DNA of 64,000 bases from Eonycteris spelaea (Eukaryota > Chordata > Mammalia > Chiroptera > Pteropodidae): assembly GCA_003508835.1 (NCBI GenBank), contig PUFA01000077.1:7392001-7456000 (forward strand). The letters run 5' to 3'. Below, one piece after another: positions 21,033 through 32,115 of this stretch. The notes below the pieces were generated by a model. The model was not told where the DNA came from. It searched no databases and worked only from the letters and a program-made list of their open reading frames with translations. Positions within the stretch are counted from its first letter, which is position 1. Every line of letters starts with the position of its first letter. The position numbers and the translations under genes are program-made.

Positions 21033-21440
21033 ATTGGTTAGGCGAGGCTAGCTGCTGTAACAAACAGATCCCAAATGTATCATGGTTCACGTTTTTTTGA
21101 TTATTTTACAGTCTAGGGTGGTTCCAAGCTGTTGGTGGTTATGTCCTATGCAGTCATCTGGGGATGCTGGGTTCCAATGGGTTTGTAATCTGAAACATTT
21201 AGCTTCCAAGGTCTCCTTGGGGATCATTTCAGCCATCCAGTCAACCAGGAGTTAAGCACTGCCTGGAGGTCTTTATGGGCCCGGCCTGAGTATGACCTCC
21301 ATTCACATTACACTGTAGAGTACTCAGTTACATGGCCACACCGAGCTGCAGAGGAGGCTGGGAAATGCAGTCTAGCAGTATGCCCAGGATGAATAGAAGA
21401 ACATAGGTTTTGGTGATCAGCAAGCAAATGGGGATAAAAG
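21033..21440 (+). mobile_element. Ancient interspersed repeat, family unassigned
   Basis: It begins 'attggttaggcgaggctagctgctgtaacaaac' and continues with 'agcttccaaggtctccttggggatca', 'gggcccggcctgagtatgac' and 'gaggaggctgggaaatgcagtctagcagtatgcccagg'. The pattern is a common old mammal-wide repeat, possibly LTR-derived. I do not name the family. Confidence 0.55.
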
Positions 21441-21530
21441 GATACGGCATGTAATAGAGTATGGTAAGTGGCAAGGCGATTGATTGGTATGAATCATAGT
21501 CATAACATCTTGATAATATTCTCCCAGCTT

Positions 21531-21562
21531 CAATCATAATAATTATTATTATAATTGATATT
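21531..21562. repeat. AT-rich palindromic stretch
   Basis: Contains ataataattattat, a self-complementary core within an AT-only run. It could form a weak hairpin or simply be low-complexity DNA. Confidence 0.6.
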
Positions 21563-21859
21563 ATGGAACAGGGGCTCCAGACTCAAATGCCTAGAGTGGC
21601 CAAGAATATGATGTAACTATGTGAATTTGGCCTGCATTATAAAAATAGGGAATAGTGAGGTCTGTAGTTGAACTGGAGGTGGCATGTCCTGCCTAATAGC
21701 CTAGCAATTTCCCCAAAATGCATCTGTGGGCCGCCTGTGTTGTCTTACAACAAAATCTCATGTCCTGTATGTACTTGCTCATCAGCTAGTGAGATGGATT
21801 CTGTTCGTGAGCTGGCTACCGAAATCCATTCTTCTATTTTTCCCATTATTAGAATTGTG
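21563..21859. other. Unique sequence, nothing recognised
   Basis: The 104-codon plus frame 21668-21982 starts here but runs into the LTR-like repeat and is not supported as coding. Confidence 0.3.
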
Positions 21860-22260
21860 TCTGAGCATGTGGATGGACAGTTAAGATTGTGTTTCCCAGC
21901 AGTCTTGGTGGTTAGGTGTGGCCATGTTCCTGAGTTCTTGCCAGCGGAAGTTATGTGTGCCACTTGTGTGTCCGAGACTTGAGTTATGGGGCAAACCCCT
22001 TTCTTGCTCTGGTAACTGGAACCCAACTGTGATGGTGACTCAACTTGGGCCACTCAGACAGCAGTAACATTCTAGTCTAGAAGATATTGGAGCAATAAGA
22101 AGAGGGAACCTGGGTCTCTGAATGACCGCATGGAGCAGAGACCCATTACTGACCTGGGCAGCTCATTTTGAGGCTGTTTCATGAAAGAGACACCTAAACA
22201 TTTGGACTTCTTTATTAGAGCAGCTCAGTCTTCATCTGACTAATGTGGTCAGATGCTCTC
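21860..22260 (+). mobile_element. MLT1-like LTR fossil (MaLR class)
   Basis: The text ggttaggtgtggccatgttc, 'tgagttcttgccagcggaagttatgtgtgccac' and 'gaatgaccgcatggagcagag' follows the standard order of an old MaLR-type LTR. It has no coding content. The assignment is from memory. Confidence 0.55.
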
Positions 22261-22489
22261 ACTAGCCAAACAACTTGTCCTTCTCATCAGCTTTATTGCC
22301 TCTGCAATTTCTATCCAGGCCTCAGATAAATTCAGAATCACTACATGTTGGAGGCTGTCGAGATTACTCATGAGTAAACAAAACTTCTGATTACAGAAAA
22401 TAACAACGGTCCAGTCAATCATTGGTCAATCAAAGAACATGTTTATAAATTGTTTATTTTCAGCTTAGGCATAAGGAGAATGAAAGAAG

Positions 22490-22690
22490 GCAAAGAAACT
22501 CCTTTACTGAGCAGGTCTGGTGTGCTAGATACCAAAAAAGGCATTTATAGATACAATCTCACATTCATTCTCTTAAGAGTTTGTCCACAGAATTGCTGTT
22601 ATTTTATATTGCAGGTGAAGAAATTGTAGCTCAGAGAGATAAAGCTGCTGAGCCAGCACATAGTATGGAATCGTGGGTCCAGACTGTGGT
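22490..22690 (-). mobile_element. MIR SINE, antisense
   Basis: The phrases 'gagcaggtctggtgtgctagatacc', 'tattgcaggtgaagaaattgtagctcagagagat' and 'gctgagccagcacatag' mark a reverse MIR. Confidence 0.78.
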
Positions 22691-22804
22691 GATGTAAAGG
22701 CAATGGGTCTTCCATTGGCTGAGAGGTGCTCATAGCCTTTTGCAGACTCCCTTATGGAGATGGGCCCCTGAGGAGGCCTGGACCTTTATGAGGGCAGTTG
22801 AGCT

Positions 22805-23160
22805 GAGTTCTAAAATTACAAATCTGATCACGTCTTTCTCTTGTTAACAACCTGCCAATGGGCCCTCATTGTCTATCAGATAAAACTCCCAGTTCTTAAT
22901 AACTTGACAGTCAAAGTTTTAGTCACCTGACCTCCAGCTTCACCTGTCCGCACATCCTTTTTGTATTATTTATGCTCTCTCTGTTCCCTTGGCTCTTGCC
23001 CTTGCTTTCTCCTCTACCGACACCCCTCTCCTTTGCTGACTCCTCCTTCGGGTTACAAGATACAGACATTACCTCCTCCAGGAAGCTTTCCTTCCTGATC
23101 AACCCTCTGCACCTGCCGGATGACGCGCTCCTCCTCAGTGCTTCCCTCTCTCGGAGCAGT
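22805..23160 (+). mobile_element. L2 LINE 3' region, sense
   Basis: The order 'aaatctgatcacgtctttctcttgttaacaacctgcc', 'agataaaactcccagttcttaa', 'cacctgacctccagcttcacc' and 'ctccaggaagctttccttcctgatc' tracks the L2 ORF2-end and 3' UTR. Confidence 0.8.
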
Positions 23161-23335
23161 TAATGAGCTGTGTGACCATGTGTACTTCGGCTAACCCATG
23201 CGAGCCTCGGTTTCTGCAGCTTTAAAATGGCTACAATAATAACTGTACTTGAGATATAGAGATGTAGTAAAGTAAAAAGGCATCAACTCCACAGAGCTCT
23301 TTGCATCATGGCTTGCTCAGAGTAAGCCCTCGATG
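23161..23335 (+). mobile_element. MIR SINE, sense
   Basis: The core is 'gagctgtgtgaccatgtgtacttcggctaacc', then 'cctcggtttctgcagctttaaaatgg', followed by 'aataataactgtact' and a degraded tail ending in 'gctcagagtaagcc'. Confidence 0.8.
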
Positions 23336-23504
23336 CCTCCTGCAGGAGACTGGGACTCCTAGCAGGTCCCTCGTAGCTCTGTATCTCCAGCACCTAGCCC
23401 AGGGTGGGGCGCTGCCATGATCGATAGGTGTTTGTGTAGGGACCAATGCTATTTTCTTTGGGGAAGTCTCAAGCAGACCAATTATGCGAATGACTAATTG
23501 ATCC

Positions 23505-23620
23505 GATGTTTTACCAGCAACTGTGGTTTGCAGATATGTAGTGACCTGCCCAAGGCCACACAGAAAGTATTTGGCAGAGCACAACTTTCGTCCCTTGTGC
23601 AGGAAGGCTACCACATCCAA
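23505..23620 (-). mobile_element. MIR SINE fragment, antisense
   Basis: The hallmark is tgcccaaggccacacagaaa with 'ggcagagcacaactttcgtccc' after it. Confidence 0.6.
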
Positions 23621-23839
23621 CTGATTGACTCAGGGAAGGAGATTTTTTTTTTTTTCTTTGTCTTGGTGAGGGAGGAAGAGAGGATAAAGAAGGTACCAAG
23701 ATTCCCCCTTTCTTTATTTTGTTCTCTGTAGCGCCTGTCTGTGAACCCTCAGAGAGCAAGTTCATGTGCTAAGAAGAACAACAGTAGCTCTCACTATCCT
23801 CCAGCCCCTGCGCTCTGATGAGCTCTTCATGGCATCATC

Positions 23840-23985
23840 TTGCTTCTCTGCACAGCAACCCTTGCGGGTGGGAACTGTTTAAACTCCATTTTACAGATGA
23901 GGAAACCGAGGTTCAGCTTCCTGACTTGCCAAAGTCTCCCTTTGTAAGAAGCCGGGCTGGAATGCAAACGCAGCCCGGGGGGACT
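23840..23985 (-). mobile_element. MIR SINE, antisense
   Basis: The run ttttacagatgaggaaaccg, 'aggttcagcttcctgacttgcc' and 'aagccgggctggaatgcaaacgc' is a clear reverse MIR. Confidence 0.82.
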
Positions 23986-24149
23986 TCGCAGCGCACCCAC
24001 GGACCTCCGTGCGGTGCTGTCTCAGGCTTTCCAGTTCAAGCCACGCCAGCGACTTAGCACATCTTTCCAGGGAACGTCCTGGAAAAGGCATTACGCTAAT
24101 GCAGAGACGCAAGGCTTCCCAGAGGAGGGAATAAAGGAAACCTACACAC

Positions 24150-24365
24150 AATGATTCATCCTCTGACTACGTGTTGCGCGCTGTTCTAGAGACTTGGCAT
24201 GTGTCAGACTTAGTTCATTGTCACAACAAGCCTTTGTGGCAGGTACTAGGTTTACTCCCTGTTTTAAAGATTAGGAAGCTGGGGTTAACGGCTTGCACAA
24301 GGGTACATGGCTCCTAAACAGTAGAGCCTGGCCTTGAACACAGAGATGCTACACCACGCTGCTGT
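24150..24365 (-). mobile_element. MIR SINE, antisense, near full length
   Basis: The text runs from 'tacgtgttgcgcgctgttctagagacttgg' through 'gtggcaggtactaggtttactcc' to 'aacagtagagcctggccttgaacac', in reverse MIR order. Confidence 0.82.
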
Positions 24366-24809
24366 GTAGGGCGCAGTAATGCCAGAGGTGGCATTCAGAA
24401 TGGGCTTCGAAAGAGAGATGACCAAGGGGAGATGGGAGCAGGTGGAGAGGCACCCAATGAGGAGGTCCCCAGCAAACCCTTTCCGCTTGAACTCAATTCA
24501 TGCGGTAATCCATGCCCCACGTCTGATCTCGCCTCTGGGAATGGGCCTGGGACAGTGAGAAACGGAGCAGCCAGTTGAGCAACGCAGCTTCAACTCTTAG
24601 GGGATGGAAAATTCGGAAAAGGAAGGTTCTGGGAGCTTGGAGAGGCAGAGCCCCAGGTCTGAGACCCCCTTCCCTTGTCTCACTCTACCCTCAATCTATC
24701 CTGCCTGTTTCTCCACCTGCCCCTCTGATCCCTGTCTGCTCTTCAAGGTCCCTCATCACCTGTGACAGTTTTCTTTCCTCCCTCACGTCCTCCCCAATGC
24801 CAAGCCGTC
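24366..24809. other. Unique sequence, nothing recognised
   Basis: The left part is purine-rich and the stretch near 24650-24790 is CT-rich. A 94-codon plus frame (24575-24859) lacks motifs. Confidence 0.35.
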
Positions 24810-24990
24810 GTGGTACCATTATCAGCATCGTTTTTGAAGAGCCGCCTGAGCCCTGGTGACCTGGCCAGTCCTGGACTTTGCCAAGATGGAAGGTTCAGAG
24901 AGGTAAAGCAAACCTCCCCCAGCTCCACAAAGTATTATTAGAGCATTTTTATCCTGGTTCTGCTTAGCCAGCCAGTCTGAGCCTTTAAAA
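24810..24990 (-). mobile_element. MIR SINE, antisense, diverged
   Basis: The text 'ggtaccattatcagcatcg', 'aagatggaaggttcagagaggtaaagcaaacc' and 'tggttctgcttagccagccagtctgagcc' follows a decayed reverse MIR. Confidence 0.6.
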
Positions 24991-26639
24991 TGGGGATGAT
25001 GATACCTTTCAGGGGCAGACATTAGCCCTACTCCCCACCCACCGTATTCATCTTTTCGGATACTGTAAGTGTCTTCTTTTATGAAACCATGGGGAATTGA
25101 AGGGCAGAGGGTCTTCCTTCGGGTATTTCAGTAACCCACATAGGGCTTTGCCCTTAAAAAAAGATGTCAGTTAGCAAAACAGCCTTCCCCAAATTGTCCT
25201 GAGCCAGAGCCAGTGCCAGAATCCCTGGGACCGCTGTGGCTATTCAGCCACTATGTCCACGTGGTGCGCTTATGGCTCAGAGGGCTCAGTTTTCTGGAAA
25301 ATTCTGTCCTGGTGACAGAGCCCCGGCTAGCAGAGCAGGGCACTAGTCATCAGGTCCAGAGTGAGATCCCATTTTTCTCCACTCGATGGTTAGAAGGCAG
25401 CTGAATAATCACTTAAGTGCTTCGCTGCGACAGGTGCCCAGGCCCCAGGTTGAGACAGGTGGCCTCAGATGTCCTGGGTATTAATGTAGCTAATTATGTG
25501 CATCGCTTCACGGGGAGACAGGAGAGAAGATGGGGCTGGGAGTCGATGGGGAGGCACAGTGGGACGCAGCCCTTGGTGTGCTCATCAGTGTGCTGTCCTG
25601 GGAAACCGGGGTGCCTCGGCCAGTTCCTGAGGTGGCTGGTCCCTCACAGTGCCAGTCTGCATCTCCAGGATGACCTTGGTGTAGCTGTGGAGGGAGAGAT
25701 GGGCCCAGTAAAGAGGCGCTGACAGACGGCTTGATCATGATCAAAAGATGCACTTCCCAGGTAAGGAGAAAAACGCCACCCTTTGGAAGTAGAGAAAAGA
25801 AAAGAAAACGGCCAAGTCTGTGTCCTTGGAGGGTACCTGATGCCAGAGAAGAGGGAGCCTGGTTTCACTGTCCATCTTGGCTTGACCTTCATTGCCGGCT
25901 CTGAAGGGGATTAAGGTTTAGCCTGTATTTCCTCTTCCCTACGACTGGACTTGGCCACACCTATCATATGTTGGAGCTTTTTTAAAAAAGAAAAAGATAA
26001 AACTGAAGCTCTGAAGGGATTCGCAAAGCTCCTGACTTCCCTTTAGTGTGACTAAGCAATTGCAAATATGCAAAGCCCAGCCTGGCCATCGCCCTGTGTC
26101 TCTGCCCTTGATGCAGGCACTCGAAGCCCAGAGTATCTTCTGTCGGAGACAGCAGGTTTGTGAACTCGAGCAAACTCAGGTCAAGAGCAAGTCAGTGCAG
26201 CTGAGTCAGTGAAGCAGGGAGAAGCCGAAGCCTTGGAAGAGTCTTCAAGCACAGCTCTCAGAAAACCAAGCGGTGCATCGCCTATTTTTTTTTTTAAAAC
26301 TTGTCTCCTGTGGTCTTTGTGAGCATCTACGACTCTGGGAAACATGTGCTGTGGTTATACATTAATAAAAATTTTATACAAGTTCTGAGAGAATACGGAA
26401 ATGGTCAGAACGGTACATCTTTGGTGGTGTTTTGGGGGAATGGGAATGAGGGTGAGGTGTAAAACGACATGACAAACTTGGCTTTTCTTTGATTGCTTTT
26501 CAGGAATAAAGCTTGGATCCTTTATCATGCTAAACTGGAACACTGTTTCTCCTTCCTTTATAGATTCATTCCTTCTCCTGCTGTTCGGTGGGTGGGACAA
26601 AATATGAGTCTTCAAGACGATTGATTCCTGGTCTACAGT
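24991..26639. other. Long unique stretch, no gene or repeat recognised
   Basis: About 1.6 kb without a recognised element. A 101-codon plus frame (25417-25722) and overlapping minus frames lack motifs. A perfect 14-base palindrome lies at 25731-25744. Confidence 0.4.
25731..25744. repeat. Perfect 14-base palindrome
   Basis: The sequence ttgatcatgatcaa is fully self-complementary and carries two GATC sites and one TGATCA. A protein-binding role is possible, but short palindromes occur by chance. Confidence 0.9.
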
Positions 26640-27420
26640 AGATGTCTAGTAAATGCCAGTCTTTCCTGCCTACCGTTAGGGCCTTTCTCTCCTCGTCGTC
26701 ATTTCCCCACACCCTCGACCCTGGCAACCGCCATTTTCCTCTCTGTTTCTATAAGTTTGTTCTCTTTAGAGTCTACCTATCAGTGAGATCATATGATTTG
26801 TCTTTCTCCGCTTTATTTTACTTAGCATAATGCCCTCAAGTTTCATTCATGTTGCAAATGTCAGGATTTCCTTCTTTTTTATGGCGAATAATATTCCATT
26901 ACAACACACACACACACACACACACACACATGCACACTCCACGCGTTTTTTATCCATTCATCCATTGATGGACATGTAGCTTATTTCTCTCGTTCCTATT
27001 ACAGGCAATGCTGCAATGAACATGGGTTTCAGCTCTCTCTTTGAGACAATGATTTCATTTCCTTTGGAAAGAGACCCAGAAGCGGCATTTCTAGATCAGA
27101 CGGTACTTCTGGCTTACACTTGGCGAGGCACCTCCACCTTGTTTCCCATGGTGGCTGCACCAGTTCACGCCCTGCCAGCAGTTCCCCAGGGTTCCCTTTT
27201 CACCGTGTCATCGTTTTCTATCTCTGGCCTTTTTGATAGCAGCTATTCTAACAAGCGTGAAGCGACATCTCATCGTGCCTTTGATTTGCGTTCCCCCGAT
27301 GATTCATGACTTTGAGAACCTCTCCAGGGACCTGTCGGTTGGTTATTCGTCTGTCTTTGGAAAGATGCTTGTTCATGTCCTCTGCCCACTTTTAATAGAA
27401 TCGTTTGTGTTTTTGTTGTT
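26640..27420 (-). mobile_element. Ancient L1M LINE 3' UTR, antisense, long
   Basis: This is the longest reverse L1M tail in the window: 'ccctggcaaccgccattttcctctctgtttct', 'tacttagcataatgccctcaag', 'gaataatattccatt', a CA repeat, catccattgatggacatgta, 'caatgctgcaatgaacatggg' and 'tgtcctctgcccacttttaatagaa'. Apparent frames at 27016-27309 and 27233-27670 are decayed repeat or unique flank, not genes. Confidence 0.88.
26904..26930 (+). repeat. (CA)13 microsatellite inside L1M
   Basis: The pure CA run lies in the L1M stretch that normally reads 'ccattgtatgtatataccaca', a known seed for dinucleotide growth. Confidence 0.95.
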
Positions 27421-28604
27421 GTTATTCACTTGGACCCCTTACTGTCACCTCAGACATGACATAGCTAAACCGAACTTTGGATTTTCCTCCACAACTCCTT
27501 CTTTTCCGGTGTTCCCCACCTCGATTCATCGCACCCCCATTCACCCCAAACCTAAGAACTGTCCTGAGCTTGTCTCGTCTCACATCCTACATTTGAATAA
27601 TCAGCCCGTCCAGTCAACTCCACCTGCAAACCGTGACAGTCCACTTCTCACAACCCAAGCCGAGGCGTAGCTACCCCCCACCTGGGCCTTCGATTTGGGG
27701 TTCCCAGTTCCACCCACACTTTCTAGAGGCCACACAGGAGGGCCGCCCATCGCTGAGAGCAGGCTATTTGTTCTGCAGATGAAACACAGTGCCATGTCAC
27801 CGCGTATGGACCATCACCGATCTCTCGGGCCTCCCAGGTGGGGGCGGGTGGGGGATGGGGCTGGGAGGAGGAGCGCCCGCGTCAGGGGGCAGGTGCGAGC
27901 AGAGGCAGTGTTCCCTCGGGCACACGTACCCGCTGCCTTCCTCGGCAGGCGGAGGCGGCAGCTGTGTTGGCATGAGGCTTTCTCCCTTCTTCTCACTTAG
28001 CGCTTCATTCATTTCCCGATTAGAATTTTTGAAGCAACAGGCATGTGTTACTTTTGTGATAATGACGACAATAATTTTAAAAAGTCCCACACACCTGAAT
28101 GACGTTTTAGGAAGACAGGTAATGAAATATATCTGGAAAGCCCCCAATACCAGGCTCATGGACAATTCTAGATCAATATCAAGACATTCTAGATACAGCC
28201 CTCATCCTCACGGCGAAAGGAGGGAGACTGGTGTGGGACACGGGAGGCAGCAAGCAGCCACGCCGTGTAATTTCCTTGACTGCATATTCTCTGCCAATCT
28301 CACCTCTTCGCCTTCCCGTAGGGGTTCCCCACCCCCGTCTTCCTTTCTGCAACAATCATCTGTGAAAGGCCAGGTGCGGTGTGCTAAATGACACCGAGGG
28401 CTTGGATAGACATGGGGCCCATGGGCGGGACCCGTGGATTCTAGCTTTGCTTAGGCGTCTCTCCCGGGCCCTGGGAGCTCGCCATTGCTGGAAGGCAGTA
28501 ATCTTCGAGGCTGGGGCCGCTCCCCGTTGCTCCTCAGGCAATAATTGCGCTCTTTTCTGGGATCACCCAAAAGTATGCACGTGCCTGATAGGTACTTGCC
28601 AACA
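27421..28604. other. Unique GC-rich sequence, no gene recognised
   Basis: Overlapping frames occur on both strands between 27695 and 28722, the longest 200 codons at 27789-28391 on the plus strand. No domain is recognised, and the antisense frames overlap them. The GC-rich part is 27830-27970. Confidence 0.35.
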
Positions 28605-28740
28605 TTTGGTGGAGGGACTAAAACTTCTGTGCCTCAGTTTCCTCAACTGCAGCGTGAGGAAGGTAAAATACACCCCGTACACCTCACAGATCTCTTGTGG
28701 GAATAAAATGAGAGAAGTATGACCTCTTGGTGAGGTCAAA
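28605..28740 (+). mobile_element. MIR SINE, sense
   Basis: The hallmark is gtgcctcagtttcctcaact followed by 'tctcttgtgggaataaaatgagag', the MIR core and 3' part. Confidence 0.82.
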
Positions 28741-28794
28741 TCTCACTGACTACTTGTAAATATCACTAATCCTAAGAAGCAGAGCGGGGCGGGG

Positions 28795-28895
28795 TGGGGG
28801 GGGCAGGATTATCTACTCTTACTGCAGGGAAATGATTCAGAGATGTTTAATGACTTGCCTAAGATTGCACAGCAAGCTATTTTGAAATATTTCTC
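28795..28895 (-). mobile_element. MIR SINE fragment, antisense
   Basis: The text 'gattatctactcttactgcagggaaatgattcagagatgtttaatgacttgcctaagattgcacagc' has the reverse MIR order. Confidence 0.7.
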
Positions 28896-29559
28896 TGAAC
28901 TTTGACCCTCCCCCCCCCCACTCCTGGGCTCTTTTTTGAAACACAGAAAAGGGTCAGGGGGGTTCTCCTCAGGCCACCGATGTTTACTGGATCGGGTTGA
29001 CTGATTGCAAAACGGAGATTGGGAAAGGGGGGGCGGGGGCAGGGCCCAGGATCTCAGGGCTGTGGTTGGACCCCAGCAGACCCTCTGGCCACAGCCGTGT
29101 GCTCTGCCAGCCTCGGCGCCAGGTGACCCTCGGGCCCCACTGCCTCGGAGGGCAGCGAACGTCTAAGGGCTCGTAGAGCCCACGGCTCAGGTGGATGCTC
29201 GGCTTGAAGCGCTCAGAGCAGCGCCTGGTACGTAGCGAGCGCTCAGCCCATGTGGCCGTTGGTGCTGCCGAGAACCCTGTGCCTGGCCCTGCTGGCGCTG
29301 GCTCGGTTAGAGCCCTCGGCCAGGCCCGGGGCGGTGGAGCTGGATCTCTGGACATCTGAGAGGGCCAGGAGGGGTTCTCAGGTCCTAAAACTGCTGAGCA
29401 AGACCTGACCTCTTCCCTTGGGAGGGAGCAACCACTGGGCCATGTGGAGGCACTGAACTGTACGCCGACAGGTTGCAGCAGATTCCAGAAGCAGAGGCAC
29501 TGAAATGGCGGAGGACAGGCATGAACCAGTGGTAGAAGCAGGAGGTGGAGAGGACCAGC
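28896..29559. other. Unique GC-rich sequence
   Basis: No element was recognised. The 124-codon minus frame 28984-29355 is rich in Ala, Pro and Arg and reflects base composition. CpG dinucleotides are frequent near 29090-29330. Confidence 0.35.
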
Positions 29560-29660
29560 TCGGAAGTGAAGAGGCCTGGACTCTGATGCTGACCCGTGCC
29601 TTTGTGCCTTAGTTTTCCCATGATGGTGGCCACGGGATCTGCCGAATCCTTCTGAGGGGT
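29560..29660 (+). mobile_element. MIR SINE fragment, sense
   Basis: A weak copy: 'aagaggcctggactctgatgctgacc' and 'tgccttagttttcccatgatgg'. Confidence 0.45.
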
Positions 29661-29694
29661 CCTAGAAAGAACCAAATGAAGCGAGAGGCAGGAG

Positions 29695-29840
29695 CTGAGG
29701 GTTTAGCCTCAAGCTCTGCCATTTCTTAGCTCTATGGCTTTGAGCAAGTCGCTTCGGCCTCTCTGAGCCTCAGAGTTCCCTCCTGCACCATGGGAGGCTG
29801 TAATACCGACTGCTGGGGTTGGCGTGGGAGGCGTGCAGAC
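29695..29840 (+). mobile_element. MIR SINE, sense
   Basis: The run 'aagctctgccatttcttagctctatggctttgagcaagtcgcttcgg' with 'ctctgagcctcagagttccctcc' is a clear MIR core. Confidence 0.85.
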
Positions 29841-30084
29841 TCTGATCGTGGAGGCGCACGTGAGAAGGAAGGGGGAGGCAAGGGCGAGGTGCTGGAATGG
29901 GGGTCCCGTCGTCTGTGTGCACTTGCACGCGCCATGACAACCTCAGAAAGTGGTTGGTGTTTACACCGGCTTCATCCAGATTTAAGAGCCAGCATGGTGT
30001 GAGGGCTCGCTTTGCACTGAGCTTAGGACCTTCCTGGGGAGACCGGCGGGCATCAGAGACACAGGCCAAGGTTGCATTGCGAAG
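29841..30084. other. Unique sequence between two MIRs
   Basis: No element was recognised. The overlapping short frames (29732-30256) cross both MIRs and are not coding evidence. Confidence 0.3.
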
Positions 30085-30295
30085 CAAGGTGGATAGAGAT
30101 GGATTCTGGAGCCAGGGTGCCTGGGTTCAAATCCTAGCTGGGACTCATCCCAGTTGTGTGCTGTCCAGCCAGACATTTAACCTCTCTGTACCTCATTTCC
30201 CAGTCTCTGCAGTGGGACAATCGTGGGGCCTTCCTATCGTGAGGACGAAGAGTTGAATTAAGGTTTCGGAGTGCTCAGAGCAGCGTTATGTCAGT
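30085..30295 (+). mobile_element. MIR SINE, sense, near full length
   Basis: The element contains gcctgggttcaaatcctagc, 'catttaacctctctgtacctcatttccc' and 'gctcagagcagcgttatg', covering nearly the whole MIR. Confidence 0.88.
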
Positions 30296-30699
30296 GAACC
30301 AAACCAGCAGCCATCCCGGGCCCTTCCTGAAGCCCCAGCTCCCCAGGTCCGGCCACCGTACAGAGGTGTGACTGGCCTTTCGTGTCCCTCGTCCTCAGAC
30401 AGTTAGATGAGACAATAAAGGGGAGGGTGGTAAAAACCACCTGCAAAAACCACCTGCCTGCTCTGGACTCCGGCGCAGCGAGTCTGTTTTCTGCAGGCGC
30501 TCCCCAGGGGAAATAGCTGTCTTTTGGCAACAGGTAACCAGAAACGAGAACTGGTCAAACTGGGGGAACCAGCCCTGCACTCCCTCCCCCCTCCACCCGA
30601 CCTCTGGTCATAAACTCTGCTGCCCGTCTGTCCAGGCGGGAAGAAAATATCCACAAAACACAGAACAGGAGGGCTCAGGCCCAGACCCCAGGGCTGGCC
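30296..30699. other. Unique sequence, nothing recognised
   Basis: The 204-codon minus frame 30403-31017 spans this region and the next MIR. It has no recognisable domain and is composed largely of antisense repeat and unique DNA. Confidence 0.3.
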
Positions 30700-30910
30700 C
30701 GAGGCGGCCCGAGCACTGGGCTGAGAGCCCGCACACCTGGTTCTGGGTTCCGGTCGAGCTCTGGTCCTGGGGCAAAGTCCCAAAAGTTCTCTGAACTTCA
30801 GTGTGCCCTTCAGTAAAGTGAAGGGCGTCACAATCCACTGCAGGGACAATAGATACAAACATGTAAGCAGGAGATCCGTGTGTTTAGAACAGTGAGTAAT
30901 AATTCTCACT
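30700..30910 (+). mobile_element. MIR SINE, sense, diverged
   Basis: The text 'acctggttctgggttccggtcgagctctggtcctggggcaaagtcccaaaagttctctgaac' follows MIR. A 'taagcaggagatccgtgtgtttagaacagtgagtaat' tail completes it. Confidence 0.65.
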
Positions 30911-31094
30911 GAGTAGAGCTTCTGGGGCACCTGGCACCTGTCCACCGGGACGTTTCTGCACAGCCTGTCCTCGGGGCAGGGGAAAGGGGTATTCAAACCT
31001 TCAGTCTGTGGTGTCAAGGCTCAGGAGACCCTCACATGCCGGTAGAACGTGGCAGGCAGGAGACTGGCCTCGGACATCAGGGGGTGCGGCCATA

Positions 31095-31190
31095 TCTGTG
31101 GTCGTGGTCAAGAGACCTGACTTCTTATCCGGTTTCTGCCACTGCGTGGCTTTGGGTGGTCACTTTCTTTCTTTGGGTCCCTGGAAATGA
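31095..31190 (+). mobile_element. MIR SINE core, sense
   Basis: The stretch 'gacttcttatccggtttctgccactgcgtggctttgggtggtcac' carries the MIR core. Confidence 0.6.
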
Positions 31191-31284
31191 GAGGCTGGTG
31201 GCAGGAAGCAGCGCAGTGTGGCAGGGTGTAAACCAAGTAGGTAACATGCATGAAATTCTTTTGCAAACTCAAAGGGACTACAGC

Positions 31285-31395
31285 ATAGACAGCACTGGCC
31301 AAGAACTTTGGGCTCTAGCCCTGCCTCTGGAGTGAGCAGACCGTGTGACCTTGGGCAAGTCACTTCTCTCAGAGCCTGTTTTCTTGCATCTAGGG
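31285..31395 (+). mobile_element. MIR SINE 5' half, sense
   Basis: The hallmark gtgaccttgggcaagtcact lies after a diverged 'ttgggctctagccctgcctct'. The copy stops where a MER5A begins. Confidence 0.82.
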
Positions 31396-31590
31396 CTGGA
31401 TCAGTAGTTCCCAAACATGGTACATGTTAGAATCAACTTGGGAATCTGGGTATAAGAGAAGGGATGTCCCACCCCGTTCTAGAGCGACTCAGTCAGAACA
31501 TCTGGCAATGGGCGGGGAGGTATCAGGATCATTTCCAAGCTGCCCAGTTGTTGCCAATATGCAGATGTGGTTGGAAACATCTGTCACGTC
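31396..31590 (+). mobile_element. MER5A hAT-Charlie fossil, near full length
   Basis: The left end reads 'cagtagttcccaaacatgg', followed by 'agaatcaacttgggaa', a CCCC-rich centre and the right end 'aagctgcccagttgttgcc... gtggttgga', the expected MER5A order. Confidence 0.7.
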
Positions 31591-31739
31591 GATCCAGAAG
31601 GCTCTCTCGTGTGGACTTGAGCTTGTTTGATTTCTAGAAGTTCCTGAGACACGGGGATCGGGGATCGCAGGTGTCCCTGACACAGGAAACAGCATCCTCC
31701 CTGCTGAGAATGGAGAATTCCTGCCCAGCCTCCAGCTGT

Positions 31740-31905
31740 GTGCTAGATTTCCTTGGGGAGCTTTAACAAACCTCCCAGTGACTGGGCCCCACCCGGAGCA
31801 AGTGAGTATGAATAAGATCTTTGGGGTAAAGGCATCCTTATTTTAAAACGTTTAAGCTCCCCAGGTGACTCTAATGTGTAACTGGGATTGAGAACCGCTG
31901 GTTTA
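31740..31905 (+). mobile_element. MER5A hAT-Charlie fossil, second copy
   Basis: The text 'gggagctttaacaaacctcccagtgactgggcccc' precedes 'ctccccaggtgactctaatgtg' and 'gattgagaaccgctgg', a right-end terminal repeat. Confidence 0.75.
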
Positions 31906-32009
31906 AGAACAGCGGGCGAGTCAAATAACACAGAGACCCCTTTCTTTTTCTGCCTAGAGGAGTCAGCCTCCTTGGTCCTGGCGGCATGCTCTGAGTGAGG
32001 CAGGGGTCT

Positions 32010-32115
32010 AGAGGCTGCAGACTGGGACTCTGAAACCAGGTAGCCTAGGTTTAAATTCCAACTTGACCTCCTGATTGGCTGTGTGACTGTTGCAAACCAT
32101 TTTGTGATTCTGATT
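32010..32115 (+). mobile_element. MIR SINE 5' half, sense
   Basis: The segment 'gactctgaaaccaggtagcctaggtttaaattccaacttgacctcctgattggctgtgtgactg' matches the MIR 5' half. Confidence 0.75.

Noticed and set aside
27016..27670. Secreted or membrane protein suggested by hydrophobic frames
   Set aside because: Most of the frames are translations of an antisense L1M 3' UTR.
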